From positions 1 through 64,000 of the forward strand of contig JADJDQ010000006.1 in NCBI GenBank assembly GCA_016702605.1: DNA of 64,000 nucleotides, read 5' to 3'. The notes under the pieces were generated by a model. The model saw nothing but the letters and a program-made list of their open reading frames with translations. It had not been told where the DNA came from and did not search any database. The stretch is from Candidatus Intricatilinea gracilis. GTDB taxonomy: Bacteria; Pseudomonadota; Gammaproteobacteria; Burkholderiales; Burkholderiaceae_C. Shown here piece after piece: positions 51,403 to 58,778 of this stretch. Numbering within the stretch: position 1 is the stretch's first letter; the number at the start of each line of letters is the position of its first letter. A program made the position numbers and the translations under genes.

Positions 51403-52752
51403 TCAAGCGCACCGAATCGAGTGCGCTGTATCACCCTGGTGGCGCACGATGCAGTTGCGCCCGGCGGCCTTGGCGGCGTAAAGCGCCCGGTCGGCGCGTT
51501 TGATCAGGTCGGCCACGCTGGTGACCTGGGTCTCCATGGTGGCCACACCGCCACTCACGGTGCAGCGGATGGTCACACCGTCGACCACGATCTGTTCGTA
51601 CATCACCGCCAGGCGCAGCCGGTTGGCGACCGACTCGGCGGTGGTGATATCGGTGGACGGCAGCAGCACGGCAAACTCTTCACCACCGATACGTGCCGAC
51701 ACGTCGATCTGCCGGAAGGTACGGCCGAACAACTCGGCCAGGCGGCGCAACACGGCGTCGCCGGCAGCATGGCCATGGGCGTCGTTGATGGCCTTGAAGT
51801 GGTCGGCGTCGAACATCACCAGCGAAAGCGGCCTCGGCACCCGGTGCCAGCGCGCCATTTCGAGCTCTGCCGCATCGAAGAAGCTGCGCCGGTTGCACAT
51901 GCCGGTCAGTTCGTCGCGCGCACCGGCGCGGCGCTGCTGCTCGAACGACTCGCGCTGGTCGGTGGTGTCACGCATCAGCAGTGAATAAGCCGATGCGCCT
52001 GGCGCGGCCGTGTGGGAGTCGTCCGGTCGCGTCGGTGCGGGGCCAGGCAGGCCTCGCCCCTGCAGCGGCGCGATCATCGTGCTGCCCCAGAACCGGCCGC
52101 CGTCACCGTGCAGGCGCCAGCCTTCGTCCAGGCTCCAGCCGGTGGTGTGTGCCTCATGCAGGCGGTCGACCAGGCGCTCGGCCGTGATGGCGCCCTCGGG
52201 ATAAAACACCGAGTAAGGCCGACCCAGCAACTGCCCGGGCACGAAACCGAAACCGGTGTCGGTGTTGCAGTGCCAGTCGACGATGAGGCCGGTGCTGTCG
52301 AGGGTGGCGACCGCATGGTCACCGGCGCCTGTGAGTGCAGCCCTGGACCAGGCCTGGTACTGCATCAGCTCCTGCTCGTGTTTGACCTGCTGGGTGATGT
52401 CGGACAACACCGCCACCAGCTGATCCGGGCCGGTCTTTTGCAGCGTCAGCGCGAGCACCTTCATCTCGCTTCCTGCCAGTTGCTCGGCCGGGCAATCGAT
52501 GTGCAGGCCGTCGCAGATCAGGCCCTGCACAGGCGCAAAGGCCTCGACCTGGCGGCGCAGCGCGGGTGCAACGTCACCCAACGCGGTGAACAGGTTGTTC
52601 AGCACCGCGCCACCTGCCAGTGGTAGCAGCAGCTTGGCCGACACGGCATTGACGATTTCGATGTTGCCGTCCAGCGTGGTCTGCATCAGGCCCACCGGTG
52701 CTGCGTTGAGCAGTTGCAGCAAGGCCTCTTCGTTCCTGCCGACAGTCGGCAT
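51403..52752 (-). CDS. PAS-PAS-GGDEF diguanylate cyclase
   Basis: A 449-residue soluble diguanylate cyclase. Two PAS-like sensory domains (about 5-125 and 133-265) precede the GGDEF domain (about 280-440). The cyclase domain has RDELTGMCNRRSFF, LVMFDADHFKAINDAHGHAAGD and an intact active site ARIGGEEFAVLLP, so cyclic di-GMP synthesis is expected. No RxxD inhibitory site is seen immediately before GGEEF. GGGGAG lies 6 bases before the ATG. It follows the PYP-like gene on the same strand after 16 bp, so they form a two-gene operon and the small protein may control it. Confidence 0.92.
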   Translation of the reverse strand: MPTVGRNEEALLQLLNAAPVGLMQTTLDGNIEIVNAVSAKLLLPLAGGAVLNNLFTALGDVAPALRRQVEAFAPVQGLICDGLHIDCPAEQLAGSEMKVLALTLQKTGPDQLVAVLSDITQQVKHEQELMQYQAWSRAALTGAGDHAVATLDSTGLIVDWHCNTDTGFGFVPGQLLGRPYSVFYPEGAITAERLVDRLHEAHTTGWSLDEGWRLHGDGGRFWGSTMIAPLQGRGLPGPAPTRPDDSHTAAPGASAYSLLMRDTTDQRESFEQQRRAGARDELTGMCNRRSFFDAAELEMARWHRVPRPLSLVMFDADHFKAINDAHGHAAGDAVLRRLAELFGRTFRQIDVSARIGGEEFAVLLPSTDITTAESVANRLRLAVMYEQIVVDGVTIRCTVSGGVATMETQVTSVADLIKRADRALYAAKAAGRNCIVRHQGDTAHSIRCA

Positions 52753-52768
52753 CACGGCTCCCCGGCGC

Positions 52769-53164
52769 TCAAGGCAGGCGCAGGATGGCCACGTAGCGCA
52801 GCGCCTCGCCGGGCTCGGCCAGCAGCCTCAGCCTGACCTTGACCGGCTGCACGCGCAGCGTGAGCACGTAGTCGATCGTGACGTCGAGCGCCTCGCGGTT
52901 GGCGGCCGCGTCTTCGAAGCGTTGTGCCACCAGATAGTTGTTCATGCACTGGGCCACTACACCGAACAGGTGCAGCCCCAGCACACGTTCGGGTGACAGC
53001 CCCGCCTGGCGGCTTTCGACGCTGTTGTAGCGCCGCACGATGCCTTCCGCATCGAAGCCGATGACACCGAAGTCGAGTGCATCGAGCGCGTCGTTGTCGA
53101 GGGTGTCGAGCAGTGAGGCGAGGTGATCCCGGTCAAAGATGAGGGCAGGGTGTCGGTGGGGCAT
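52769..53164 (-). CDS. Photoactive yellow protein-like PAS protein
   Basis: A 131-residue single PAS domain that aligns without gaps to photoactive yellow protein over its first 80 residues: LDALDFGVIGFDAEGIVRRY matches the PYP stretch beginning LDGLAFGAIQLDGDG. The PYP chromophore residues Tyr42, Glu46 and Cys69 correspond to Tyr46, Glu50 (YNSVES) and Cys73 (VVAQCMNN). Thr50 and Arg52 are replaced by Ala and Leu. Family placement is firm; whether it binds p-coumarate is open, as no tyrosine ammonia lyase or coumarate ligase gene is in the window. Length equals PYP (125). It leads the diguanylate cyclase operon and diverges from a hydrolase gene across a TTGAC-N4-GTCAA palindrome. Confidence 0.78.
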   Translation of the reverse strand: MPHRHPALIFDRDHLASLLDTLDNDALDALDFGVIGFDAEGIVRRYNSVESRQAGLSPERVLGLHLFGVVAQCMNNYLVAQRFEDAAANREALDVTIDYVLTLRVQPVKVRLRLLAEPGEALRYVAILRLP

Positions 53165-53220
53165 GAAGTCGGTGTCAGGTCAGTAGCAGGCTTGTACTCT
53201 AGGGGGCTGCTGGGTGTTTC

Positions 53221-53238
53221 GCTTGACGATAGTCAAGC
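53221..53238. promoter_or_regulatory. CRP/FNR-type palindrome in the divergent PYP-like/hydrolase promoter
   Basis: GCTTGAC-GATA-GTCAAGC is a perfect 7-bp inverted repeat with a 4-bp spacer. Its core TTGAC-N4-GTCAA differs by one base per half from the FNR/FixK consensus TTGAT-N4-ATCAA. It lies 57 bp before the PYP-like gene start and 145 bp before the metallo-hydrolase start, so it could place either gene under an FNR-family regulator. A regulator is not encoded nearby. Confidence 0.5.
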
Positions 53239-53382
53239 GACCTCCGCGCAGCGCGACGCCAGTGCCGGCCCATGGGACGCCTGCCTCTGTCGCCCGATCG
53301 GCTACAACGTGACAGGAGCCGGGCCTGATGCGCCACCACCGGCCCCCCAGCACAGCGACACGATCAGCAAAGTGAGCCCACC

Positions 53383-54435
53383 GTGGACAAACACCCATCA
53401 GCCATCTGCTACCCCATCGCCGGCGTGCCCGAGCGCGGTCACACGATCGAGGTCGCGCCAGGTGTGCACTGGATTCGTATGCCGCTGCCGTTCCGGCTCG
53501 ACCACATCAATCTGTGGGCGATCGACGATACCGACGGCTGGGCGCTGGTCGACACCGGCATCCGCACCGACGAGACCATGCAGACCTGGCGGATGTTGTT
53601 TGCGAACCAGCCCGACGCCCGCTCGCTCAGCCGCGTCTTCGTCACCCACATGCACCCCGACCATGTCGGCATGGCCGGCTGGTTGACGCGCAAGTTCAAG
53701 GTGCGGCTGTGGATGACGCGGCTCGAGTACCTGACCTGCCGCGTCATCGTGGGTGACACCGGCCGCGAGGCGCCGAGCGACGGCATCGATTTCTACCGCC
53801 GCGCCGGCTGGTCCGAGGCCGCGATCGAGACCTACCGGGTGCGCTTCGGCAACTTCGGCAACATGGTCCATGCGCTGCCCGACAGCTTCAGGGCGCTGCA
53901 TCACGGCGAAGAGTTCCACATCGGCAAACACCTGTGGCGCGTCATCGTCGGCAGTGGTCACTCGCCCGAACACGCCTGTCTGTATTGCCCCGAGCTCGAG
54001 CTCTTCATCTCGGGCGACCAGGTGTTGCCGCGTATCTCGTCCAACGTGTCGGTGTACCCGCTGGAGCCCGACACCAATCCGATGGCCGACTGGCTCGATT
54101 CGCTGGCGCGCATCAAGCGCGAGGTGCCCGACGACGTGCTGGTGCTGCCCAGCCATAACGAATGTTTCACCGGGCTGCATGCCCGCATCGAGGCGCTGCA
54201 GGCCGACCAGCAGGCAGTGATGGCGCGGCTGCGCCTGGCGCTGAGCGAACCACGCCGCGCCGTCGACGTGTTCGAGGCGCTGTTCAAACGCAACATCGGC
54301 GAGCGTGACGTCAACCTGCTCAGCATGGCCACCGGCGAAAGCCTGGCCTGCCTGCACTGGCTGATGCAGCGCGGCGACGTGGTGTGCCGGCGCGACGACG
54401 CGGGTGTCGACTGGTATCGACTTCAGGTGGCGTGA
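53383..54435 (+). CDS. Metallo-beta-lactamase-fold hydrolase
   Basis: A 350-residue MBL-fold hydrolase. Metal ligands are in VTHMHPDHVGM, SGHSPEHACLY, FISGDQVLP and the late His in LPSHNECF, giving a binuclear site. A C-terminal helical region (about 265-350, ending HWLMQRGDVVCRRDD) resembles the winged-helix tail found in several hydrolases of this group that act on thioesters or lactones. Substrate unknown. The start is a GTG at 53383 with a weak ribosome site. It diverges from the PYP-like gene. Confidence 0.85.
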   Translation: MDKHPSAICYPIAGVPERGHTIEVAPGVHWIRMPLPFRLDHINLWAIDDTDGWALVDTGIRTDETMQTWRMLFANQPDARSLSRVFVTHMHPDHVGMAGWLTRKFKVRLWMTRLEYLTCRVIVGDTGREAPSDGIDFYRRAGWSEAAIETYRVRFGNFGNMVHALPDSFRALHHGEEFHIGKHLWRVIVGSGHSPEHACLYCPELELFISGDQVLPRISSNVSVYPLEPDTNPMADWLDSLARIKREVPDDVLVLPSHNECFTGLHARIEALQADQQAVMARLRLALSEPRRAVDVFEALFKRNIGERDVNLLSMATGESLACLHWLMQRGDVVCRRDDAGVDWYRLQVA

Positions 54436-54535
54436 ACCAGCCAGCCTGCCGCCCGCAAGGAGCTCCCGGCAGCGCCAGCCGCCCTGGGGCCAGCGCTGGC
54501 AAAGGCTGGCCTGGAATTGCGTTAGCGTAGCGGGC

Positions 54536-55180
54536 ATGAATACATGCGCCGAAGTCTGCGTCATGCAGATACGCCAGCTCAGCTTTGCCTACCCTGGCCA
54601 GCCTGCGCTGGTGTCCAACTGGTCGGTGAGTCTGCCGCCAGGTGTCACGCTGGTCCACGGCGATACCGGCTGTGGCAAGACCACGCTGCTGCGTTTGTTC
54701 GCGGGTGTGCAGCCTGCCAATTCGGGTGACCTGCTGCTGGCCGGCATCTGCCTGGGCGAGTCGCCGCTCGCCTATGCACGCGAGGTGTATTTCGTCGAGC
54801 CGTGGACCGAGGCCTTCGACCAGGTGAGCGCACGCGCCTACGCCGCATCGCTGCAGGCCGACGACGCACGGTTCGACTCGGCACTGTGGCAGTTGCTGGT
54901 CGACGGCTTTTCGCTGGCAGCTCACATCGACAAGCCGCTCTACATGTTGTCGACGGGATCGAAGCGCAAGGTCTGGCTGGCAGCCGGGCTGGCGTCGGGC
55001 CGGAGGTTGGTCCTGCTCGACGAACCGACCGGCGCACTCGATCTGCCGTCGACCCGGTGCCTGTGGCAGGCGCTCGATCAGGTGGTGGCGCGGGGCTGCA
55101 GTGCCGTGGTGCTGGCCAGTGCTGCGCGAGTAGACGAGGTGGCGCTGGCGTCGACCATCGACTTGCCGCTCGTCGCCTGA
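54536..55180 (+). CDS. ABC-type ATPase subunit without a visible permease
   Basis: A 214-residue ATP-binding cassette protein. Walker A GDTGCGKTTLL, signature LSTGSKRKV, Walker B RLVLLDEPTGALD, and the switch-His position replaced by an Ala/Ser-rich stretch (VVLASAARVDE). The Q-loop is YFVEPWTEAF, where Gln is replaced by Glu. The lost switch His suggests slow or altered hydrolysis. No permease gene is adjacent. ATG 54536 is used; ATG 54563 (MQIRQLSFAYPG) is closer to the family start. Confidence 0.8.
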   Translation: MNTCAEVCVMQIRQLSFAYPGQPALVSNWSVSLPPGVTLVHGDTGCGKTTLLRLFAGVQPANSGDLLLAGICLGESPLAYAREVYFVEPWTEAFDQVSARAYAASLQADDARFDSALWQLLVDGFSLAAHIDKPLYMLSTGSKRKVWLAAGLASGRRLVLLDEPTGALDLPSTRCLWQALDQVVARGCSAVVLASAARVDEVALASTIDLPLVA

Positions 55181-55220
55181 TCGCACGAGGCAGCGGCGCC
55201 GGGCTGGTCGGCCCAGGCCC

Positions 55221-55259
55221 GGGCGGCACTCAGGCCGGGCGGCACTCAGGCCGGGCGGG
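55221..55259. repeat. 16-bp tandem repeat, about 2.4 copies
   Basis: GGGCGGCACTCAGGCC occurs twice exactly (55221-55236 and 55237-55252) and a third partial copy begins. It lies just after the ABC ATPase gene, between convergent genes. Confidence 0.85.
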
Positions 55260-55279
55260 CGATCACACGTTGCAGGTGA

Positions 55280-55501
55280 TCAGACCCTGCGGGCGAACGG
55301 GCCCAGCATGGTGCGTTCGAGTCGGCCCAGTCCATGTTCGAAATCGCGTGAGGCCAGGATGGACCGGCTGAGGATGCCCGCACGAACGGCCGCGCCGTAT
55401 TGCGCGCGTGCGGCGTCGAAAGGCCAGGCCAGCAGGTAGGTGGCGGCCTCGCGGGCAGTCTGGAGCGGGGCGACGAGATCCGATGCCTCGATGGCATACA
55501 C
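55280..55501 (-). CDS. Possible small protein following the DUF3563-like gene
   Basis: A possible 73-residue protein from a GTG at 55501 (VYAIEASDLVAPLQTAREAA) containing helical, Ala-rich sequence ending LERTMLGPFARRV. Codon use is reasonable, but the start lacks a ribosome site and no family is recognised. An in-frame extension upstream looks non-coding. It lies 42 bp downstream of the DUF3563-like gene on the same strand, which is its main support. Confidence 0.35.
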   Translation of the reverse strand: MYAIEASDLVAPLQTAREAATYLLAWPFDAARAQYGAAVRAGILSRSILASRDFEHGLGRLERTMLGPFARRV

Positions 55502-55542
55502 GGCGGGCGATGGCGCCGAGCGCCGAGGTGTGGCGCGGCTGT

Positions 55543-55734
55543 TCAATCCGGACTCCAGTGGTTGGGCAGGCCGCCAGCGAGTGCACCTTCGTGACCGTGC
55601 ATCTCGAGTTCGTGCATGCGGTGTTCGAGGTCCGGCAGGTCGGCCGATTCGGCCAGAAAAGCCTCGTCGAGCTCGGCTTGAGTCTGGACATGAGGCAACA
55701 GGGCTTGGATGAGCTCTTTCAGGGCGTTGGACAT
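55543..55734 (-). CDS. DUF3563-like small protein
   Basis: A 63-residue protein with the conserved block AELDEAFLAESADLPDLEHR followed by MHELE, typical of the short DUF3563 family of Burkholderiales. It is helical and acidic; function unknown. AGAGGA lies 7 bases before the ATG. An AGGGTAAACCCT palindrome about 40-60 bp upstream probably belongs to its promoter. Confidence 0.75.
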   Translation of the reverse strand: MSNALKELIQALLPHVQTQAELDEAFLAESADLPDLEHRMHELEMHGHEGALAGGLPNHWSPD

Positions 55735-55772
55735 GGTGAGTCCTCTTTGTTGCTGGGTGCGAGTGTGGCACA

Positions 55773-55796
55773 GATTAGGGTAAACCCTGAAATCTC
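55773..55796. promoter_or_regulatory. Palindrome upstream of the DUF3563-like gene
   Basis: AGGGT-AA-ACCCT is flanked by AGATT on the left and AAATCT on the right, giving a nearly perfect 24-bp palindrome with one bulged base. It is 39-62 bp upstream of the DUF3563-like start, a usual place for an operator or activator site. Confidence 0.5.
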
Positions 55797-55853
55797 AAGC
55801 CCCGATAAGCCAGGGGTTTCCCGTGCAGCTATCGGCTTGTGCCGTCACTATTT

Positions 55854-55907
55854 CCCATGCCCATGCCCATGCCCATGCCCATGCACATGCCCATGCCCAT
55901 GCCCATG
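55854..55907. repeat. Hexanucleotide microsatellite (CCCATG) x 9
   Basis: Nine head-to-tail copies of CCCATG, with one variant copy (CACATG, the sixth). It lies in the 277 bp gap between two short minus-strand genes. It can be read as alternating Met-Pro or His-Ala, but I see no convincing gene around it. Such repeats change copy number easily. Confidence 0.95.
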
Positions 55908-56011
55908 CGGTGTCTGCATCCGCGTCGGGTCCGAATCGGCGCCGTGCCCGGCGGCTGTCGGGCTCACCTTGTGCTGGCTGCCACGCGCCCAAGCAGCGCG
56001 TGGCGCTGGCT

Positions 56012-56215
56012 TCAGTCCTTGGGTGTCACGGCCTTGACTGCCAGCCAGGTCCAGCCGCCAAGCGAGGCCAGCCCGAGCACACAGAACAGGGTGAAGACGT
56101 AGCGTGTCGCCGGGGTGGGGTTGACACGGTCCAGGGCCAGCGTGATCACCAGAAACACGACCGAGATGAGCAGCGCACCGGCCAGGTTGTTTGAGAGACG
56201 TTCGGAGTTTTTCAT
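56012..56215 (-). CDS. Small two-helix membrane protein
   Basis: A 67-residue protein with two membrane segments (about 11-28, LAGALLISVVFLVITLAL, and 40-60, YVFTLFCVLGLASLGGWTWL) joined by a short polar loop. No family recognised. The start has no clear ribosome site. The 281 bp after it, up to the subtilase gene end, shows no further gene. Confidence 0.55.
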   Translation of the reverse strand: MKNSERLSNNLAGALLISVVFLVITLALDRVNPTPATRYVFTLFCVLGLASLGGWTWLAVKAVTPKD

Positions 56216-56496
56216 TGACGAGGATGCCTGCCGGCAGTTGTGGTCAGCCGAATGCCTGCACAAGTCAGGCGCTGTGGTGGAAGGTGTGGTGGCACTTGCC
56301 GACCCGACCGGGCTGTCAGTCGCCACGTCGCCTTCCAGCTGTGCAGCAGGCTAACCGCGCTGCCCAGGCCTCGCAAGCCGGTCCGGCCCTGGGTCGTCCG
56401 GCGGCCGGCCGGGTTTTGATTCAGCCCAGAGCATGGTGCCGGGTCTGTGGCGTCAGACCCGCGCGCCACATGCGCCAGCGCAATCGACCGGGTGGA

Positions 56497-58380
56497 CTAC
56501 TCGACGGTCAGGCTGTAGCGGCCCGACTTGGTGCCCAGGTTGCCGCTGTAGTAGATGACGCGCAGGTAGACCGTCATCGGCTTGTTGCCCGAGGTGTTGG
56601 CCAGTGTCACGTTGTCGACTTCGCCGGTGCCCATGCGCGAACTGGCGATCAGCTTGCCGGCACTGCTGTAGGCGTTCAGGTCGTAGTCGCTGCTGCTGTT
56701 GTTCACCAGCGTCACGTCGATGGATTGCCCCGGCGCGATGACGATGCCGTAGTAGTCGGTGTCGACCTTGCTGGCGATGCTGGCGTCGATCCTGGCGGGC
56801 GCGGCGACACGTTGGGCGATGGTGCGTTTGCCGTTGGGTTCGACCTCCTTGACCGTGCGCGCCGGGGGTGCACGCGGCGGGGTCGGTGCTGGCGCGGGTG
56901 GTGGGCTGGTGCTCGGTGGGGGCGGCGGGCTGGGCGGCGGGGCAGGCGGGATGGCATCGATGGCCGATTGCACGGCAGCCCGGGCATCGACGATGCCGGT
57001 GCCACAACCCAGGCTGCAAGGCACCGGCAGTGGCCGGGTGCTGGCCTTGATTTGAGCTTCCACCTGGTCCGGCGTCAGGGCCGGGTTGCGCGCCAGCATC
57101 AGCGCCACCACGCCCGAGACGTGGGGTGCAGCCATCGACGTACCCTGGTCATAGGCATAGACGTCGGCACCGGGTTCTCGCCTGCCGTCATTGAAGGTCG
57201 AGTAGATGCCGCCAGTGCTCGGGTCGGCCCGCATGTCGCCGCCGGGTGCCGACACATCGACGCTGTGGCCGTAGTTGGAATAGAACGCGCGGGCGCCGCC
57301 GCGGCCGACGGCGCCGACGTTGATCACGCCGTTGCAGCTGGCCGGGCTGAAGTTGCCCGCGTCCGAGCTCGCATTGCCCGCGGCCACCACCACCACACTG
57401 TTGCGGCTACGGGCGTTGTCGATCGCCAGTTGGGTGGTCAGGTCACACGAACCACTGGCCCCCAGTGACAGATTGACGACACGGGCCGGCGTCGGGTTGG
57501 CAGGTATGCCTGGCACATTTCCACCCGACGCCCAGATGATGGCGTCGGCAATGTCTGAGGTGAATCCACCGCATTTACCCAGCGCACGCACCGGCTGCAC
57601 CTTCGCGCCTGGGGCGACACCTGCACCACCCAGGCCGTTGTTGGTGACCGCCGCAATGGTGCCGGCCACATGGGTGCCGTGCCAGCTGCTGTCGAGCGCC
57701 GGCATGCCGGAGCCACATTCATCGACGTCGACCCCGTCGCCCGGGTCGATCGCACTGCCATCGCGGCCTTCACCGTCATTGCCCATGGCGGCCGAGGTGA
57801 TGAAGTCGTAGCCAGCCACGATGTTGGCCGCCAGGTCGGCATGCGGACGGTAGCCGGTGTCGACCACCGCCACGGTGACACCGCTGCCGATCGACAGATC
57901 CCAGGCTGCCGGCAGATTCAGCCCGCCGGCCGGTTCGCTGTAATGCCATTGCGCGGTAAACGAGGGGTCGTTGGGGACGAACTGGATCGTCATGACACGA
58001 TCAGGCTCGGCGTATTCGACGTTCGGGTCGGTTTGACGTAGCTGGGCCGCCAGCCGGTGCATGTGCGCCAGGCTCAGCCGGCGCGTGAGCTTCATGATGT
58101 GTGAGCCCGAGCCGGTGCGCCGCACGTGCCTGACCCGCGCCTGCGCCGTGGTTGCCGCTGACTCGAAGCTGCCCATCGTTGTGGCATCGACCACATCGGC
58201 ACGGGCGTGGCTGCGGTACTTGACGATCATGCGGTCGGTCGTCTCGCCCGACTCCCAGCGCGCCTTGCGTGGGGGCGGGTTCATGCATGCCGACAGTGCC
58301 AGCGCCAATGCCATGCTCAGCACCAGCGTCGACATGCCGGGTCGGCGCGGACGCTCGGGTCGATGGGCGCGTGAGTGCAT
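56497..58380 (-). CDS. Subtilisin-family (S8) lipoprotein protease with a C-terminal PPC domain
   Basis: A protein of about 627 residues. The N-terminus has a lipoprotein signal with lipobox LSAC (from MSTLVLSMALALALSACM), so it should be membrane-anchored; the start could be 58380 or the internal ATG at 58335. After an inhibitor-like prodomain (to about 145) the S8 catalytic triad is Asp in AVVDTGYRPHADL, His in SSWHGTHVAGT and Ser in DQGTSMAAPHVSG. A proline-rich linker and a bacterial pre-peptidase C-terminal domain (DYYGIVIAPGQSIDVTLVNN) end the protein. It is a close paralog of the next gene. Confidence 0.93.
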   Translation of the reverse strand: MHSRAHRPERPRRPGMSTLVLSMALALALSACMNPPPRKARWESGETTDRMIVKYRSHARADVVDATTMGSFESAATTAQARVRHVRRTGSGSHIMKLTRRLSLAHMHRLAAQLRQTDPNVEYAEPDRVMTIQFVPNDPSFTAQWHYSEPAGGLNLPAAWDLSIGSGVTVAVVDTGYRPHADLAANIVAGYDFITSAAMGNDGEGRDGSAIDPGDGVDVDECGSGMPALDSSWHGTHVAGTIAAVTNNGLGGAGVAPGAKVQPVRALGKCGGFTSDIADAIIWASGGNVPGIPANPTPARVVNLSLGASGSCDLTTQLAIDNARSRNSVVVVAAGNASSDAGNFSPASCNGVINVGAVGRGGARAFYSNYGHSVDVSAPGGDMRADPSTGGIYSTFNDGRREPGADVYAYDQGTSMAAPHVSGVVALMLARNPALTPDQVEAQIKASTRPLPVPCSLGCGTGIVDARAAVQSAIDAIPPAPPPSPPPPPSTSPPPAPAPTPPRAPPARTVKEVEPNGKRTIAQRVAAPARIDASIASKVDTDYYGIVIAPGQSIDVTLVNNSSSDYDLNAYSSAGKLIASSRMGTGEVDNVTLANTSGNKPMTVYLRVIYYSGNLGTKSGRYSLTVE

Positions 58381-58541
58381 GTTGTTGCCGGTTGGAGCCG
58401 TGTTCGTCGGCCGGATGATCGGTGCGGCGCCTGCCACGCCGCAGCTGTGTGGTCGGCAGGCGGGCCAGGGCGCTGGCAGGCCGGCGCCGGTGGCCCGCGC
58501 ATGCTAGCCACCGGCGGCGACGGTCGGCTTGCGCCGACAGT

Positions 58542-58571
58542 GCAAATTCCTGCAAGGCTGGCGGAATTTGC
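58542..58571. promoter_or_regulatory. 9-bp inverted repeat between the subtilase genes
   Basis: GCAAATTCC (58542-58550) and GGAATTTGC (58563-58571) are exact inverted copies with a 12-nt spacer. It is about 160 bp upstream of the lipoprotein protease start on the minus strand. No T run follows, so it is more likely an operator or a structured leader than a terminator. Confidence 0.45.
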
Positions 58572-58660
58572 TGCTGGCGGTCATTCACCACGGCGTTGGC
58601 AGTATCCGACCAACCCGCTCCACTGCCCCGCTGCCCCGCAGCCCCACTGCCTCGCTGCTG

Positions 58661-58732
58661 AGCCGCCGAGCCGCCGAGCCGCCGAGCCGCCGAGCCGCCG
58701 AGCCGCCGAGCCGCCGAGCCGCCGAGCCGCCG
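58661..58732. repeat. Octanucleotide minisatellite (AGCCGCCG) x 9
   Basis: Nine perfect copies of AGCCGCCG stand between the 3' end of one subtilase gene and the 5' side of its paralog. An 8-bp unit is not a multiple of three, so copy change would shift frame if it were coding, but no coding frame crosses it credibly. It may vary between strains. Confidence 0.97.
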
Positions 58733-58778
58733 CCGGCTTGGACCACGTGGCCGTGCCCGGCCAGGCACGAACTTGTCG

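Larger units (their letters stand above)
58381..58778. other. 398-bp gap between the two subtilase genes
   Basis: No gene that I can support lies here. It contains the 9-copy octanucleotide repeat at 58661-58732 and an inverted repeat at 58542-58571, and must hold the promoter of the downstream lipoprotein protease if it has its own. Confidence 0.7.

Noticed and set aside
55823..56194. A plus-strand frame with an alternating His-Ala stretch, possibly metal-binding
   Set aside because: The His-Ala run is only the translation of the CCCATG microsatellite; flanking sequence shows no coding character or ribosome site.
58661..58732. A possible CRISPR array
   Set aside because: The units are 8 bp and contiguous with no spacers; no cas genes are present.
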